Source of the DNA: Phialophora verrucosa
Taxonomy: Eukaryota; Ascomycota; Eurotiomycetes; Chaetothyriales; Herpotrichiellaceae
DNA: 64,000 bases
Assembly (NCBI GenBank): GCA_002099365.1
Contig: MSED01000009.1
Coordinates: forward strand, 2,294,001-2,358,000
Direction: 5' to 3'
Both the position numbers and the translations under genes were made by a program. The notes beneath the pieces are model-generated. The model was not told where the DNA came from, did not search any database, and saw only the letters and a list, made by a program, of their open reading frames with translations. Positions 1 to 11,514 of the stretch are shown piece after piece (within the stretch, counting starts at the first letter, position 1; each line of letters opens with the position of its first letter).

Positions 1-87
1 CCGTTCAACTCAAAAAGTCTCTTTACAGCCACCTGGTTAGTCCTTTCTTGTTCTGCACGTACTCTCTCTCTCTTTAATTCTGCAACG

Positions 88-1232
88 ATGGGCTGGTTCT
101 GGGCAGACCCAACGCCAAACCCCTCCGCTGCGACAATTGCGCCGCACGCCATACATCAATCCTCTAACGCCGCTCCTCCGGTACGTACTTACATGTGCAC
201 GCCTTCATCACCCGAGATAGAACTGACACTGTCTCTTTGCAGCCAGGATGTCCGATGCACAAACCCGACAACACCTCGTCTGCGGCCCCATTTTCGCCTC
301 TTCCCAACCCATCAAATACAAACACAAACTCAACACAGTCGTCCTGTCCCGTAAAAGCGCCAAACCATGGCCTCCGCTCAGCGCCGTCCGTCTCCTCCTC
401 CTCTGAACAAGCCAACGCCTCAACGCTCGCCAAACTCAATCCCCTAAACTACATGCCTGCCCTTTCCAACGCCCCCTCTGCCGATAGCCCTCAGTCCGTG
501 TCTCTCCCGCTATCACGCGAAACATCCTCCATCCCCCGCACCGACAGCTCCGGCAACTGGGAATACCCCTCGCCGCAACAGATGTACAACGCCATGCTGC
601 GCAAAGGCTACACCGACACTCCCGCCGAGCACGTTGAGGCCATGGTTGCGGTCCACAATTTCCTGAATGAGGGCGCGTGGGCGGAGATCGAGGACTGGGA
701 GGCCCTGTTCAGCAAGGGGTTAGGCGCCGCGTGGAGAGTATGCTCGCACGGCGAGGAGGGCGTTGCGCTCGAAAGAGCGAGGCGCGAGTTCACGCAGCGG
801 CGGAGGGAGGTCCTGGGCCTGGCGCCCGAAAGCGAGGGCGATGATGACAGCAAGCCGAAGCTCATCCGCTTCCAGGGCCGGCCGAAGGAGCCAACGCCCA
901 AGGCTCGCATGTTGCAGGTCCTGGGGACTGTGTTCCCCGGCCATTTCAACCAGGAGGCGCCATTCGATCGACACGATTGGTACGTTTCGCGGAGGTTGCC
1001 CGATGGGTCGACCCGCGAGGTGAGGTATGTGATAGACTATTATGGCGGCGGGGTAGAGGAGGAGACAGGCCAACCCGTGTTTTACTTGGATATCAGACCC
1101 GCGCTCGACAGCCCGACTGCGGCGGCGGAGCGGGCCATGAGGTGGGGAGGCGATGTGTGGTGGAGGGCCAGTGGAGGAGCCGCAAGGGAGGCGTTTGCGC
1201 GGGCTAAGGATAGGGAGAGGAACGGGTCGTAA
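88..1232 (+). CDS. CYC3: Holocytochrome-c synthase (cytochrome c heme lyase)
   Basis: Attaches heme covalently to apocytochrome c in the mitochondrial intermembrane space. There are two exons, 88-180 and 243-1232, with a 62-nt intron (GTACGT...TTGCAG); phase 0 is kept and the protein is 360 residues. The junction creates the family's N-terminal heme-regulatory Cys-Pro motif (GCPMHK, about residues 33-38). The conserved core follows, with a WEYPSPQQMYNAM block and an EHVEAMVAVHNFLNEGAW block holding the His believed to bind heme. The second exon is Pro/Ser-rich just after the motif, as is usual for an unconserved spacer. The start is the only ATG that gives the short tryptophan-containing N-terminus (MGWFWAD) before the intron. 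The family assignment is firm; whether it serves cytochrome c only or also c1 cannot be told from sequence. Confidence 0.93.
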
Positions 1233-1932
1233 GATGAGCTGACGCGACCGAAACTGCTGCTGTCTGCCTCATGTGTTTGTGCTTGTCGCCCTACGGCCAC
1301 CTCCCGCGACGGGAGACATGTGGACTACCGATTCTGGATTTGTTATGGCGCCAACAAACCCGAGGCTGCAGTGCGGATGTGCTTGGGCAAGGGCGCTCGA
1401 TGGAGTTTCACGTACACTGGGATGACCAGAGGTCGCTTTCTACTTTGGAGCGCTGAAGACTCGCCCCTCTGTGATAATATGTATGTAACGCTTTGTAGAT
1501 TAGCTACCCATGACTTATGGCCACTGCACAGGTGTGGTCTATGTGCACTTCAACATCGGCGAGTGTCCGGCGTTTGGCAGTAACCTGTACAGTTTCCGTA
1601 CGAAGCCATGGTTGCATTTCTCGGAGGGAATCTTCGCTCCCTCGATGGTCGGGGCATGTGACCATCCGTCAGCAGGCGCGATATATGATACGTTTAAACT
1701 ATAGTCACGAGCCCTGCTCATGGGTATATGTTGCGGCATGGAGTTTGTTGTCCGACTTTTCTGGACAAACACTTCTCCATATGAACGGCAAAAGTTGTTG
1801 CGCAATCGAGAGAAAGTAGATATACCGCCAAATGTTGTATCAAGGGCGATCCTTTCCGCGCAGCCCGGAGAGCAGAAATTCCTGCAACCGGGTCCTTGCA
1901 TAAGTCTCTTCGACCGAATAGGGAAGATGGGC
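1233..1932. other. Convergent intergenic region, no gene seen
   Basis: This lies between the 3' ends of the heme lyase gene and the minus-strand regulator. Only short open frames in all registers are present and none resembles a known family. It probably holds the two 3' UTRs. Confidence 0.6.
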
Positions 1933-3696
1933 CTATTGAGGTTTTTCGTCCAACTCACGGTGTTCGGCGTGAGGGTAACGCTGTACTCTGAGCTTGCAGA
2001 CATCTGACCAGGCAGTCTTCCATGTTGAAGACTGCAGTCCGGGAATGTAAAGATATCCATATATAATCGGTTCGACGTCTTCCCAATTTGACAGCCCCAG
2101 ATAGTGTGTCACCTGCGCCAGCAGCTCTTTAAAAAATGCTTCTTCTTTCTGTTTCAGAGAGTTCTGGATGAACACCAGAAGTGCCCAACACATGACGTGG
2201 AGTGCTTCTGTGTGCCAAAGGTGTCGCTCGAGCACCCATTTCTCAACTGCCCTCTTTTGATGATATGTCAGGGCTCGCCCATTTCCGGTCGCAGGCATGA
2301 TCGTATGGGGCGCGACGGACAGAATCCCCAGGGCTGCCAGCCGTACCACTGCTTCCAGGGCAGGTAGCTGCGGCTCTTCGCGAGTGTTTCTGGGGAAGAT
2401 ATCGGTTTCGTAGGGATAGGCTAGCAGATCGAATTCTAGTTCTGTCGACTTCTTCACCAGAATGGCTGTCTCTAGCGGAGAGGGGCTTTGCGGATCCCCT
2501 GCTTTCGCTGCACAGAGATTGCATATGTCTGTCTGCGCAGATAGTAGCTGTCTCAGGAGGTCGCTTATTTGGTCCAGTCGCAAGAAGCTTTTCCCCAGGA
2601 GAGCCATCTGGCTAGAGGGGTTAGGCGATATGCGTTGCAGGATCGCATCCGGTATCTTTTCGCGTTTGTACAAGAGAGGCATGACCGGGCGTTCGAAGAG
2701 AGCGACGGACACCTTCACGTTCGCAATCGGTAGCCACATCAAAGCTTCCTCAGATAACTCGATCTGCGAAGTGATACGGTCAAGGATCTTCAGATGTAAT
2801 CTCGCCTCTTCAAAATTGCCCACTACCGTGGCCGTGGAGATAAGGCCGAAACATGCCTCGAGCATCTGCTCATCAACAATCGCTCGCTGGTGGAAGACCT
2901 GGCGCACAGCCACCGTTGCTTCGTGTTTGACCCTGACATAGTCAGGATCTAGGATGAGATCGTCATGATTGTCGTTGGAGGGTGCAAGATCTCTGTGCCG
3001 GCCGTACATGACAGCTCTATGCGCCGCGGTAGTCGCCAGGAAGCCCAAGAAAGTGGCGGGACTGGAGAGTTTGCTGTTCAACACCAACCCCTGTCGAGCC
3101 ATCCTATCACGGGTCTGCTTGACCTCAACTGAGAATGTCATGGGGAGCATCACGTCAAAACCTGCGCACGTCGTCAGCACTTTCATTCCCCCCAGACGGC
3201 AACAGACTGCCGACCTACAATACTGCAACAGGCTCTCGGATGACTGGTGAGGTAATGTATTGGTTGGCAGAGTGTCAAAGGGATCAAACTCGTGGACGGC
3301 GGGACTGAGGTTGAGGCGCGGCGATTGGTGAGGAGAACGGGTCAGAGTGAGTCTGTCGCTGTGGGCACGAGTGAGAGAATCATTGGCGCAGTTGCCTTTT
3401 GGTTCATTGCTCACCGCCGACTCAGAGTCTGCCGACTTCCTCCTGGACTTGGGCTTGCCTGGTGCTTTGGGATGCTCGCGCCCGCTTGACCTCTTTCTAC
3501 CTTGGGCTGACTCCACCTGACGGATACGTTGCATAACATGAGAGCGGATAGTATGCCGTTGCTCTTTATTGACGATTTTTCTTTGATATAGCGAGACCAA
3601 ATCCTCAGCCTGGTTCACGAAGGTAAAGTTGAATGTAGTAGACGGGGCTTGAGGGCTTGGACGGGCCCCATCAACCGTGTCTAGGGTTGAGCTCAT
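1933..3696 (-). CDS. Fungal-specific transcription-factor-like protein without a zinc cluster
   Basis: A single 587-residue open frame. The N-terminus (residues about 20-65) has the signature FVNQAEDL...KEQRHTIRSHVMQRIRQ, typical of a large Pezizomycotina family annotated as fungal-specific transcription factors. It is followed by a basic, Ser/Lys-rich linker (about 65-100, a likely nuclear-localisation region) and then a long helical region resembling the middle homology region of Zn2Cys6 regulators. No CX2CX6C pattern occurs anywhere, so DNA binding is not shown. Relatives of this kind commonly lack the zinc cluster, so this is probably not a truncation. The target is unknown. The gene is convergent with the heme lyase gene and has a long upstream region (3697-5500) without a firm gene. 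Confidence 0.8.
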   Translation of the reverse strand: MSSTLDTVDGARPSPQAPSTTFNFTFVNQAEDLVSLYQRKIVNKEQRHTIRSHVMQRIRQVESAQGRKRSSGREHPKAPGKPKSRRKSADSESAVSNEPKGNCANDSLTRAHSDRLTLTRSPHQSPRLNLSPAVHEFDPFDTLPTNTLPHQSSESLLQYCRSAVCCRLGGMKVLTTCAGFDVMLPMTFSVEVKQTRDRMARQGLVLNSKLSSPATFLGFLATTAAHRAVMYGRHRDLAPSNDNHDDLILDPDYVRVKHEATVAVRQVFHQRAIVDEQMLEACFGLISTATVVGNFEEARLHLKILDRITSQIELSEEALMWLPIANVKVSVALFERPVMPLLYKREKIPDAILQRISPNPSSQMALLGKSFLRLDQISDLLRQLLSAQTDICNLCAAKAGDPQSPSPLETAILVKKSTELEFDLLAYPYETDIFPRNTREEPQLPALEAVVRLAALGILSVAPHTIMPATGNGRALTYHQKRAVEKWVLERHLWHTEALHVMCWALLVFIQNSLKQKEEAFFKELLAQVTHYLGLSNWEDVEPIIYGYLYIPGLQSSTWKTAWSDVCKLRVQRYPHAEHRELDEKPQ

Positions 3697-4613
3697 TAGC
3701 CATGAGAGTACCGACAGTAGAGATCAGGATGATGGATGTATTCGCACCTATATCACGGGAGGCAGGGCGCATTTTCCCCTGTCCATCCCTTCAATAAATG
3801 AAAATCAGGGATCGATTGGTGGCCCTATTTGTGCGGGACGAGCGATGCACGCGAGGAAATGTTAGCTGTATTCAAGGCGCACGTCCATGGAAGAGGAAAG
3901 GTCATTCCTGTTAGTCCATGATTACAAGAGCAGCCGTCGGGATTGGGGGAGCCTGGGATTTTGGAAGGATCGTCGAGGGGGTAATTCCAACTTATGGAGA
4001 GACAGGGAAGGGTCTCTGCCAGAGGGATCCATAACCCCAACCGAACCCACGATCCCCGTGGAAGCTTTCGAAAGATAAACACCGGAACGTTACTAAAGGA
4101 AAACAGTGGGACGAGGCTATTTGAGGTGAAGGAGCATGAAGAGTGTGCATGATAGGAAAGTGGAGAGCAGCGCAGCGCAAGAGCCAAGGGTTGTCCTGAC
4201 CGACTCCTCAGGCTGGCCTAGCAGATCTGGAGCTGGCCAGCAGGGTGGAACTGTTAGGCTGCTGATGAGGAAGGTGTGAACTTCTTCAGGCTAGGGGGGT
4301 TCCTTGGGAAGCAGGAAGTGACTGGGGAAGGCGAGAAGGATCCTCGTGCCGGAGGACGGAAGATCAACTAACAAGAAGCTAAACATACGATCAAAAAAAT
4401 CGGCACCAGCCTAGTGATCAATCGCGGATGTAAAGTTTGCTCCAACTGCATCTTTCAAACACCGAAGAAGGTGCATACGATAGACGTCGTCTCCTGTCAC
4501 TCCATCCGAGTATGGGCGTCTGTCAATGACGCAGATCCTTCCTACTTGGTTTCGCTTGAGGCTGCCGGCATCAGAACCGAGGAGGGCGCAGGCCCAAGCC
4601 TGTGGACGGAATT
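3697..4613. other. Upstream region of the minus-strand regulator, no gene seen
   Basis: The frames here are short and of low information content. A 120-residue minus-strand frame at 3825-4187 has no recognisable family and a composition typical of a 5' leader. Confidence 0.5.
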
Positions 4614-4930
4614 TTACGGCGTCTGGAGGATGGTGTGTTGATTGAAAGCATGGTCGGCAAAATACTTACTCGTAGTCGCCGGTGGCATTGACATGGGTAT
4701 TGCCGGTGGGATTGTGGCTTCGTTGACAAAGCTCTTTGTCACATTCTGCGCCGGGTCGAGTCCCGTCCCCTTGCAGAGGAAGCCATGCTTAGAGCAACGG
4801 TTGCACCGTGGGGGGGAGCTAACCTTCGTGGCTTTCACCTCGTATTCCGATGTGATAGCAAGCTTGTCCTGCCAGATTGCAGGTGGACTCGGATGGGAGA
4901 TAGGTACGGACCTGAATGTCGGGGAATTCT
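4614..4930 (-). pseudogene. Possible half of a Zn2Cys6 domain, unresolved gene fragment
   Basis: Reading the minus strand in one open frame from about 4930 to 4614 gives a protein-like stretch. It includes CNRCSKHGFLC (CX2CX6C) followed by KGTGLDP, which looks like the second half of a Zn2Cys6 cluster. The first half is not adjacent. About 470 nt upstream, near 5330, another minus-strand frame reads SCAGCKMQAKRSC. That has CX2C but seven rather than six residues before the third Cys, and I could not join the two pieces with a phase-correct intron. It could be a gene with poorly recognisable introns, a decayed regulator, or coincidence. Confidence 0.25.
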
Positions 4931-5501
4931 CATCATAAGGGTGGCGGAGCGGGGGCGGGGGTCCCCCCTATCCGGCTGTGTAAACTTGTCGGTTGCGGCA
5001 CCCGGCCCTGCCTGTACGGTGATCGCCGCGTCAGTGATGGCCCTGTGGAAAATCTCATGTCCATCAACATTACCTTCACACTCAACTGACAATTCCAAGA
5101 GCATCCCCCCTCACAGCAAGTCACGCTCGTCTCCGTGGAGCCTATGAGGCTGTCGAAGTGACTACTTTCTACGTCACCAGAATCATGAGGAACGGGCGTA
5201 TTACCCAATTTGTGTGCACATATCTTGGTCAATCCAGTATAACACCTCGTCTCGGCCAAGATAGGTTGTGTAACCTGGGCTGGCCGCGGCAGACCCGCCG
5301 ATGCTCCCCCCGAAACAACTCCTTTTCGCTTGCATCTTGCATCCTGCACAGCTCTTGCGTGAAATTTCAATAGTCCACCCTCCTCTGCGATCCCTCATAC
5401 TCCGATGCAGATTTCGCCGCTGATAACGCCGCAAGAGCCGCAACGTTAAACCCCAAATTCGCTTACCATACTCGTAGGACTACTCCGTCCCCAGTACTTA
5501 G

Positions 5502-6444
5502 TCATGAAATGCCCTCTCCCTCGCCAAATATCCTTGCAAGCATGACATACATGACGAGACAGCCGGCGAAGATCCACAATTTTTGCCGCCAGATCCAGCC
5601 CTGACCAGCATTTCGCGCAGCCTGGCCGCCCTGGACCACGGCACCGACACCTGTACTGCCGCCCAGTATCCGACGCAAGGCTTTCGTCTCCGGGGAACAG
5701 TTGATCAGTTCCTGACCCTCGGCATCGGGGAGCATCCGACCAGTAACTGGGTCTATGCGGTGCCGTTGAATCCATCTCACATTCTCTTCGTGTTCGTCGG
5801 GGAACTCAAATCTAAACTTTGCGCCTCCATCTCCTGCCCTGACGTTACTGATGCCCTTGGTACTGCGCTGAACTCCGGGGACAGGTTTCGAGGCAGTCCC
5901 GCCGCCAGTTGAATTCCACCATCTCGATCTTGCTGCCAGAAACTTGCGTTCTTGGAGAGTCCCACCTATGCTACCGGCCGTCATCTCCTCGCCATTCATA
6001 AACGACATAAGGCCTATTAAGATCGTTGACACAGACCACGCGGGGTTGAAAGACTTCGGATGGAAATCACTGATGGAAAGGCACAGTCTCGTGGAAGTCA
6101 GAAACCGGCCTGAAGGAGTGTGCATCATTATAGACGGCGGTGCAAAGGGATCTGCAAGTCTCATTAGTACTGACTGAGATGGGGGATGCGATATGGGACG
6201 ACTTACAGTCGGGCGGGAAGATCAGGGTCCCCCAATATTGGCCGCCCTCATACTAGTGCTTTGATCAGCGTCAAATCTATGAACCGGCATGACAACCTAC
6301 TGGTGTGCCCGGAGCGCCAGTCAGAATATAATGCCATTCCAGGATATTGCTCTCGTTGGGATGAGCTGTAATTAAAGGAGGAGGAGACTTCTGGATGTTG
6401 GCATATTCTCGGGTCAATCTTTTATGCGCGGCGCTGGTGGCCAT
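5502..6444 (-). CDS. UBC6: ER tail-anchored ubiquitin-conjugating enzyme E2 (Ubc6/UBE2J2)
   Basis: E2 of ER-associated degradation, working with membrane ligases of the Doa10 type. There are three exons on the minus strand: 6301-6444, 6207-6252 and 5502-6151. The introns are 48 and 55 nt (GTAGGT...CACTAG; GTAAGT...TTGCAG), giving 279 residues. The junctions rebuild the conserved ILTGAPGTP-YEGGQYWG and FPPDYPFAPPS blocks. The catalytic Cys is Cys87 in TRLCLSISDFHP, the same number as in yeast Ubc6. The position of the classical E2 HPN Asn reads TPSG, a Ser where yeast Ubc6 has Asn. A hydrophobic C-terminal segment (LWIFAGCLVMYVMLARIF) near residue 265 is the tail anchor. The gene is divergent from Sam50 across about 350 nt. 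Confidence 0.95.
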
Positions 6445-6791
6445 GGTTCCCAGGTGGGTGGGAGTCGCAAAGTCGCGCGACAGGGAATGTGGTGCCACAC
6501 ACAATGAGATGAAAGGGTATCAAGATATGGCACCCAGTCACATGTGATGTATTGGAAAGTAGATTTGTTGGAGGGCTCTCACGCGCAAGGTGTTTACTAG
6601 TAGTTGAGTAGATATCTTCGGCGGTCGTCCGCAGTTGGGGGCTCGTCATAGCGGACGTGGACAAGGGCAGGTATTCCGAGAAATGATCGGCAGCGGCTAA
6701 AGGTGGATCTTCAGTACTTGTCCACAAGACACTGCTGTCCCTCTGCTCGCTCATAGCAACCATTGAAGCTCCCGGAGCTCGTCTGGCCACG
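6445..6791. promoter_or_regulatory. Divergent promoter region UBC6 / SAM50
   Basis: 347 nt separate the two divergent start codons. It must hold both 5' leaders and promoters; I see no clear TATA box or named factor site. Confidence 0.5.
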
Positions 6792-8382
6792 ATGGCCGAA
6801 ACCGATGGCGAGGACAATATCTTTGAGCTGCTAAAGAAAGCTGACCCAGCTGAACTTGAACAACGGCAAGCGGCTATTTCACGGCGCCTTGAAAACACCT
6901 TCCAGCTATCGCAACACCGTCTTGCGGAACTGATCGACCAGAATTCGACGCTGCCTTCCACCGTATCCTCCGTCACCATCCTCGGGAGCCCAAATACGAG
7001 GCATGGCTTTCTCCAAAGGGTCGTGAGTCCACTATTGTCCAGCAATCGCGACAGACCGTATACCCAGAGCGAGCTCATCCGTGAAGCCGCCAAAACAGCC
7101 GAGAAGCTTAGAAAGTTTGGTTCGTCCACTCCTGGAGCTGTGGCGACCTCGTCTTATTGTGATTATAGGCATTTACCACGAACCTGTTTCTGTTTACTTG
7201 GACAAACCCTCCCAGACCGACCCCACAACGACACCCACCGATGTCGCTGTGTACTACTCTGTGAAAGAAAAAAGTCGGATATTTGCAAAGACAGGGACGG
7301 ACTTGGGCAACGCTGAAGGATCGGCATACGCGAATGTTCAATGGCGAAACCTACTGGGTGGGGCCGAGACTCTCGACGTAAATGCCTCGATAGGCACACG
7401 AACGCGGTCGTCATACCAAGCAACTTTCGATACCCCGGTTCTCAGCAATCCAGATCTGCGGTTTCAGGTTGGTGGCGTGCAGAGTGCGACACAAAAACCG
7501 TTCGCCAGTCACGAGGAAGCGCTTAAGGGAGGATGGTCTAAGTTTCGGTGGCTGAGCTCGTCTGGGTCTTTCCATGAGCTAGGCTATAACGGATTCTGGC
7601 GACAAGTAACGGGTCTTGCACAGAATGCTTCACAGACAGTGAAGAGCGAGGCGGGCGACTCTTTCAAGAGCAGCATATCTCATACGTGGACGAAAGAGCG
7701 AAGAGATAATCCCATGCTACCAACCCGGGGATACTACGCGAAGACAGCATCAGAGTTGGCCGGTTGGGGCCCATTACAGGGCGATGTGGCCTTCTTCAAG
7801 ACCGAAATCGAGTCGCAGTCTGCCACGTCAATTCCCATTCCGGGGATCAAGGGCGACAGTGGTGTGAGCTTCACGACGGGACTGCGAGCCGGAATTCTAT
7901 ACCCTTTGACACTCGCATCCAAGCAAAACCCAGAAATGTCAAGGATAAATGATCGTTTCCAGCTCGGCGGACCAACAGACGTAAGAGGGTTCAGATTATC
8001 AGGTTTAGGCCCGCACGATGGTCCAGATGCGGTCGGTGGTGATCTCTATGCAGCCGGAAGTGCCAATCTTCTCGTGCCGCTCCCAAAGGTCGGGAAAGAC
8101 AAACCATTGCGACTACAAGCTTTCGTCAATGGTGGAAGGTTGTTGGCGATCAGAAATCCGGAAAGGGAAGGGATGATGACAAGCCAGGAAGTCAAGAAGA
8201 GCATGTCTGATGCCATATCCGAAATTGGCAATGGGCTGCCAACCATGTCTGCCGGCATAGGGCTAGTCTATGCTCATCCAGTGGCACGATTCGAGCTCAA
8301 CTTCTCGCTCCCACTGGTGGTCCGAAAACATGAAGAGGCCAGGAAAGGTGTGTCTTTCGGTATCGGCATCAACTTCCTGTAG
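6792..8382 (+). CDS. SAM50: Sam50 beta-barrel assembly protein of the outer mitochondrial membrane
   Basis: Core of the SAM complex, which inserts beta-barrel proteins into the mitochondrial outer membrane (Omp85/BamA superfamily). Two exons, 6792-7119 and 7169-8382, are joined over a 49-nt intron (GTTCGT...TTATAG). Phase 1 is kept and a Gly codon is formed within KFG-IYHEPVSVYLD. The protein is 513 residues. Residues 1-115 form the acidic N-terminus and POTRA-like part. The remainder is the 16-strand barrel, with family blocks such as FQLGGPTDVRGF (the L6 region with the conserved R-G-F of the superfamily) and the C-terminal strand ending VSFGIGINFL. The length fits fungal Sam50. Confidence 0.94.
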
Positions 8383-8806
8383 TAGTAATGACTTTAAAAT
8401 TTCTACTTGTACATAATGACAGTCTGGCCTGCGGATGATGGCCCGAAAGCGTTCCCAGCAACACTATCTGCGCGAACAGACGAGGCTGCGGGGAGTCGCA
8501 GGAAGGCTGAGGCCAACTGTCAAAAATCAGCCAGTCACAATGCAGACACTGCGGAGTATGATTCCAAGCCGACTCTGAACACATCTGCATATTTACTCAA
8601 GGCAACACCATAGCATTTCACTTCTGTGGCAGTTTGGTCATCCTTTCTCTCAAGCCCATTTGAATCTACGAAGCAGCTCACGAAATCTTGTCAGCACCGG
8701 TCAGTGTGGGGTCCCCGAGCCACTTCACACCCAACACTGCATCTCCGTCCCACGAGACTGCGCACACACTATTCCTCCGGCCTGAACGGCCTCCGTAGAA
8801 AAAACC
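8383..8806. promoter_or_regulatory. Intergenic region SAM50 / YIP1
   Basis: 424 nt with the SAM50 3' end and the YIP1 promoter and leader. No other feature is recognised. Confidence 0.4.
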
Positions 8807-9819
8807 ATGTCCTACTATAACCAGCCCTACGGCCCTGGCGCAGGCGCCCCAGGGGGAGCGGGCGCTGCAAATCTACAGTTCTATCCATCCTCATATTCAA
8901 ATGTCTCGGGACACACCACGCCGTCGCAGGCTTCCTACGGGGGTTATGGCGGCACTGGAAACGCCTCCAATGCATTCTCGGCATACGGAACAGGTTCCTC
9001 GGCGGCCTTCGGAGCAGGCCCTGGGATGCAGGGTGTGAGCGGCAGGATGGGTGATTCTAGTGGTGGTCTCAGGATGGGCTGGCTCGCTGCGTTTGGAACA
9101 GAAGGTTATGAAGGCGAGCCTGGTTTGATGGAGGAGTTGGGTGTGAATTTTGGTCATATCAAGACAAAGGCAAGCTATACCACCGCAGGTGATACTCCGT
9201 GCGGCTTTGTTCGCTAACACTCGCATGAAAGACTTTGACGGTATTAAACCCGTGGACTCGACCCTCCCCACACATCATGGACGACAGCGATCTCTACGGT
9301 GGTCTTCTCTTTCTCGTCCTCTACGGCACATTCCTCGCTCTGTCAGGCAAGTTCTTTTACGGCTACATTTACGGCATTGCCCTGTTCGGCTCGTTCGCAT
9401 TACACTGGATGTTTGCTCTAATGACGCCGCCTATCGATCCGACTGAAGCAGATCAGATGTCTCAAGCGCAAAGGGATCATCATCAGGGTCGTGATGGACA
9501 CGGTGGCGGACATTTTTCGAGTACGCTGACGTATTCGCGAAGTGCAAGTGTGCTGGGGTACTGTTTCTTGCCTCTCGTCTTCACCGCACTGTTCGGGGTG
9601 GCGGTGCCCATGGACACGGCCATGGGGTACGTTCTGACCGCTATGGCAGTTGGTTGGTGCACATTCAGCAGCTCGGGCATGTTTGTCAGCGTAGGACGGA
9701 TGAAGGGTATGAGAGGGTTAGTGGCCTACCCTCTGGCCTTGTTCTACTTAGGTTTCGGAATCATGGGCATCTTCTCTAGCCGGGGCAGTGGAATGCTGCA
9801 GGGATCAGTGGGTTCGTGA
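8807..9819 (+). CDS. YIP1: Yip1-type Rab-interacting membrane protein (YIPF5-like)
   Basis: Golgi/ER multispanning protein that binds prenylated Rab GTPases and supports COPII vesicle traffic. There are two exons, 8807-9169 and 9232-9819, giving 316 residues. The intron is GC-AG: the donor AAG|GCAAGC and acceptor GAAAG|ACTTTG join ELGVNFGHIKTK to TLTVLNPW, exactly the conserved Yip1 block, in phase 0; a branch-like CTAAC lies upstream of the acceptor. The first about 90 residues are a Gly/Ser/Tyr-rich cytosolic region. DSDLYGGLLF follows and then about five membrane segments to the C-terminus. A His/Gly-rich loop (HHQGRDGHGGGH) interrupts the second half. Confidence 0.92.
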
Positions 9820-10414
9820 AATGCCTATTCGAGAACACAGTGTCAACGGTCACGAAGGGGCTGGCTACGCCCGGGCAGGTGTAAATGAGGACCGAGCATC
9901 TCTCAGCCTCCCTTCCTCTCGAAGACGGTCATTGGCGTCTGTGGAGAGCGAAGGAGATTAAACGTGGCAAGGCTCCCCTATCGGTGCGCTGCAGGGCCCA
10001 GTGCCGTCACATCAGGCAGCTTGCAAGCTGCGACGAGCGACCGACTATGTGCACAAGATCTATGACCGTGCCGATGGGAGATTACACCTGTAGCATAGCA
10101 AATGCTAAGGTAATGGTGGATCAGTGGAGCATATTGACTGCACCAAGGGGTGTAAGATACGTAGTTAGAACTGGATCTTTGCAACGCCAGTTCTGGTTCC
10201 GAAAAGAGTCGTGTTCGGGGTCGTCCAAACTGACCTCGTCGCCATGCAACGCATGGATGAGTCAGATCCCTCTGGCAAATAACTGAACTAGCTTCAAATG
10301 ACCAAACTTTGAATCTCATGTTCGTTTCAATCCAAACCCGCGGACTTCCTTAGCTCCTAGCTGTCACAGTCACATGGGACGAGCTGGGTCCGTCTTGATC
10401 TGCCATCGACAGCT
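9820..10414. other. Intergenic region, no gene seen
   Basis: 595 nt between YIP1 and the Hri1-like gene. A 133-residue plus-strand frame (9885-10286) shows no domain or fungal-protein character and is read as chance. Confidence 0.5.
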
Positions 10415-11514
10415 ATGGAAATCTACGGCATGCTAGGGGAAAAGCTGGGTTCGATAGGCGAAGCTAGGACGCACGATGACGGCCAGGCTAAAGACCAGGA
10501 TATTCCTCAGTGGAAGAAAGATTTCTTGCAAAAGCCTTCAATCTCGAAGAGGAATGGCATCGCTTGGGTAAGTCGTCACTTCGTAGAGATGCGAAGACAG
10601 CACCCCCTGCCTCAAAGCCATCCTGTGGTTATTGGGATGCTTGACGGGCGATCTTGTCTAGCGTTGCGACCCGGGCGAAGCAACGTGTCTTCTTCTGACC
10701 TTCACTCATCTGGCAGGGCTACGGTTCACCTTATGAGGATACAGATACCCTAGTATTGAGCTCTACAAAATCTGGCTTCATTGACATCAGATTCCCGCGC
10801 AAGCGAGAGTTAGGCAAGCCGATAGCATCAGACCCCTCTTTCTGGGCTTTCTCTGGAAGTTCCAGCACGACTTTCCTGGATGGTGACAGTATTGTTATGC
10901 CTTACTCAGCGCACTGCGTGTGGCAGCATGAAATCGATTCGAAAGGACCAGGTATCTCCGACGAGGGCGACATGTTCCTCCTCCCAAACGGGGATTGCAT
11001 GGAGGTCGGCATGATGCGGAATCCCAGCTCGGGAAACGTAGAAATGTATAAAGAATATTGGACCACTCCGGATGTCGCTGGAGAGGTCGGTCATGCCCCC
11101 TGCATCGTCGCAAAGATCATACAACTGCCGAACGGTCACGAGGGAGAGGAAGTCCCTAAACACAATAGGAACGGAGGAACCATCATTCGAATAGGCAACT
11201 ATTGCCAAGGCATTGTGCCTCAGCAGTCGGGAGACATCGAAGGTCCCTTTGCCGGAGCAGATGCGGTTTTGGTCGAGCGATGGACCAAAGGCATCTACCA
11301 CAACTCGAGTACTACTGAAGGTGGAAAACAGTCAAGTGCTGCAGGCAGCACGGGTTGGCTCCAGGATTGGCGTAGCAACACCCCAGCTGATACAGGGATC
11401 TCGATGCCATGTATGTGGGTTTGCGAAGACAACAGGAAGCTTGGGGACCAGCTCGTGGTCAAAGGCGCCACGTGGGAAATTGTGGAAGCTGTCTCTGGGC
11501 ATGAGGAGAGCTAA
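10415..11514 (+). CDS. HRI1: Hri1-family protein
   Basis: Two exons, 10415-10567 and 10717-11514, are separated by a 149-nt intron (GTAAGT...TGGCAG) in phase 0; the protein is 316 residues. After a 40-residue variable N-terminus come SISKRNGIAW and DTDTLVLSSTKSGFIDIR. A WAFSGSSS block, the GNYCQGIV strand and the C-terminal GDQLVVKGATWEIVE follow. These match, in order and spacing, blocks I recall from yeast Hri1 (an FAF/beta-barrel-like protein reported to bind Hrr25 and Sec72). The yeast protein is about 244 residues; the extra length lies at the N-terminus and in the middle. The biochemical role is unknown. Its family membership is a recognition from memory of the pattern rather than a search. 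Confidence 0.75.
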
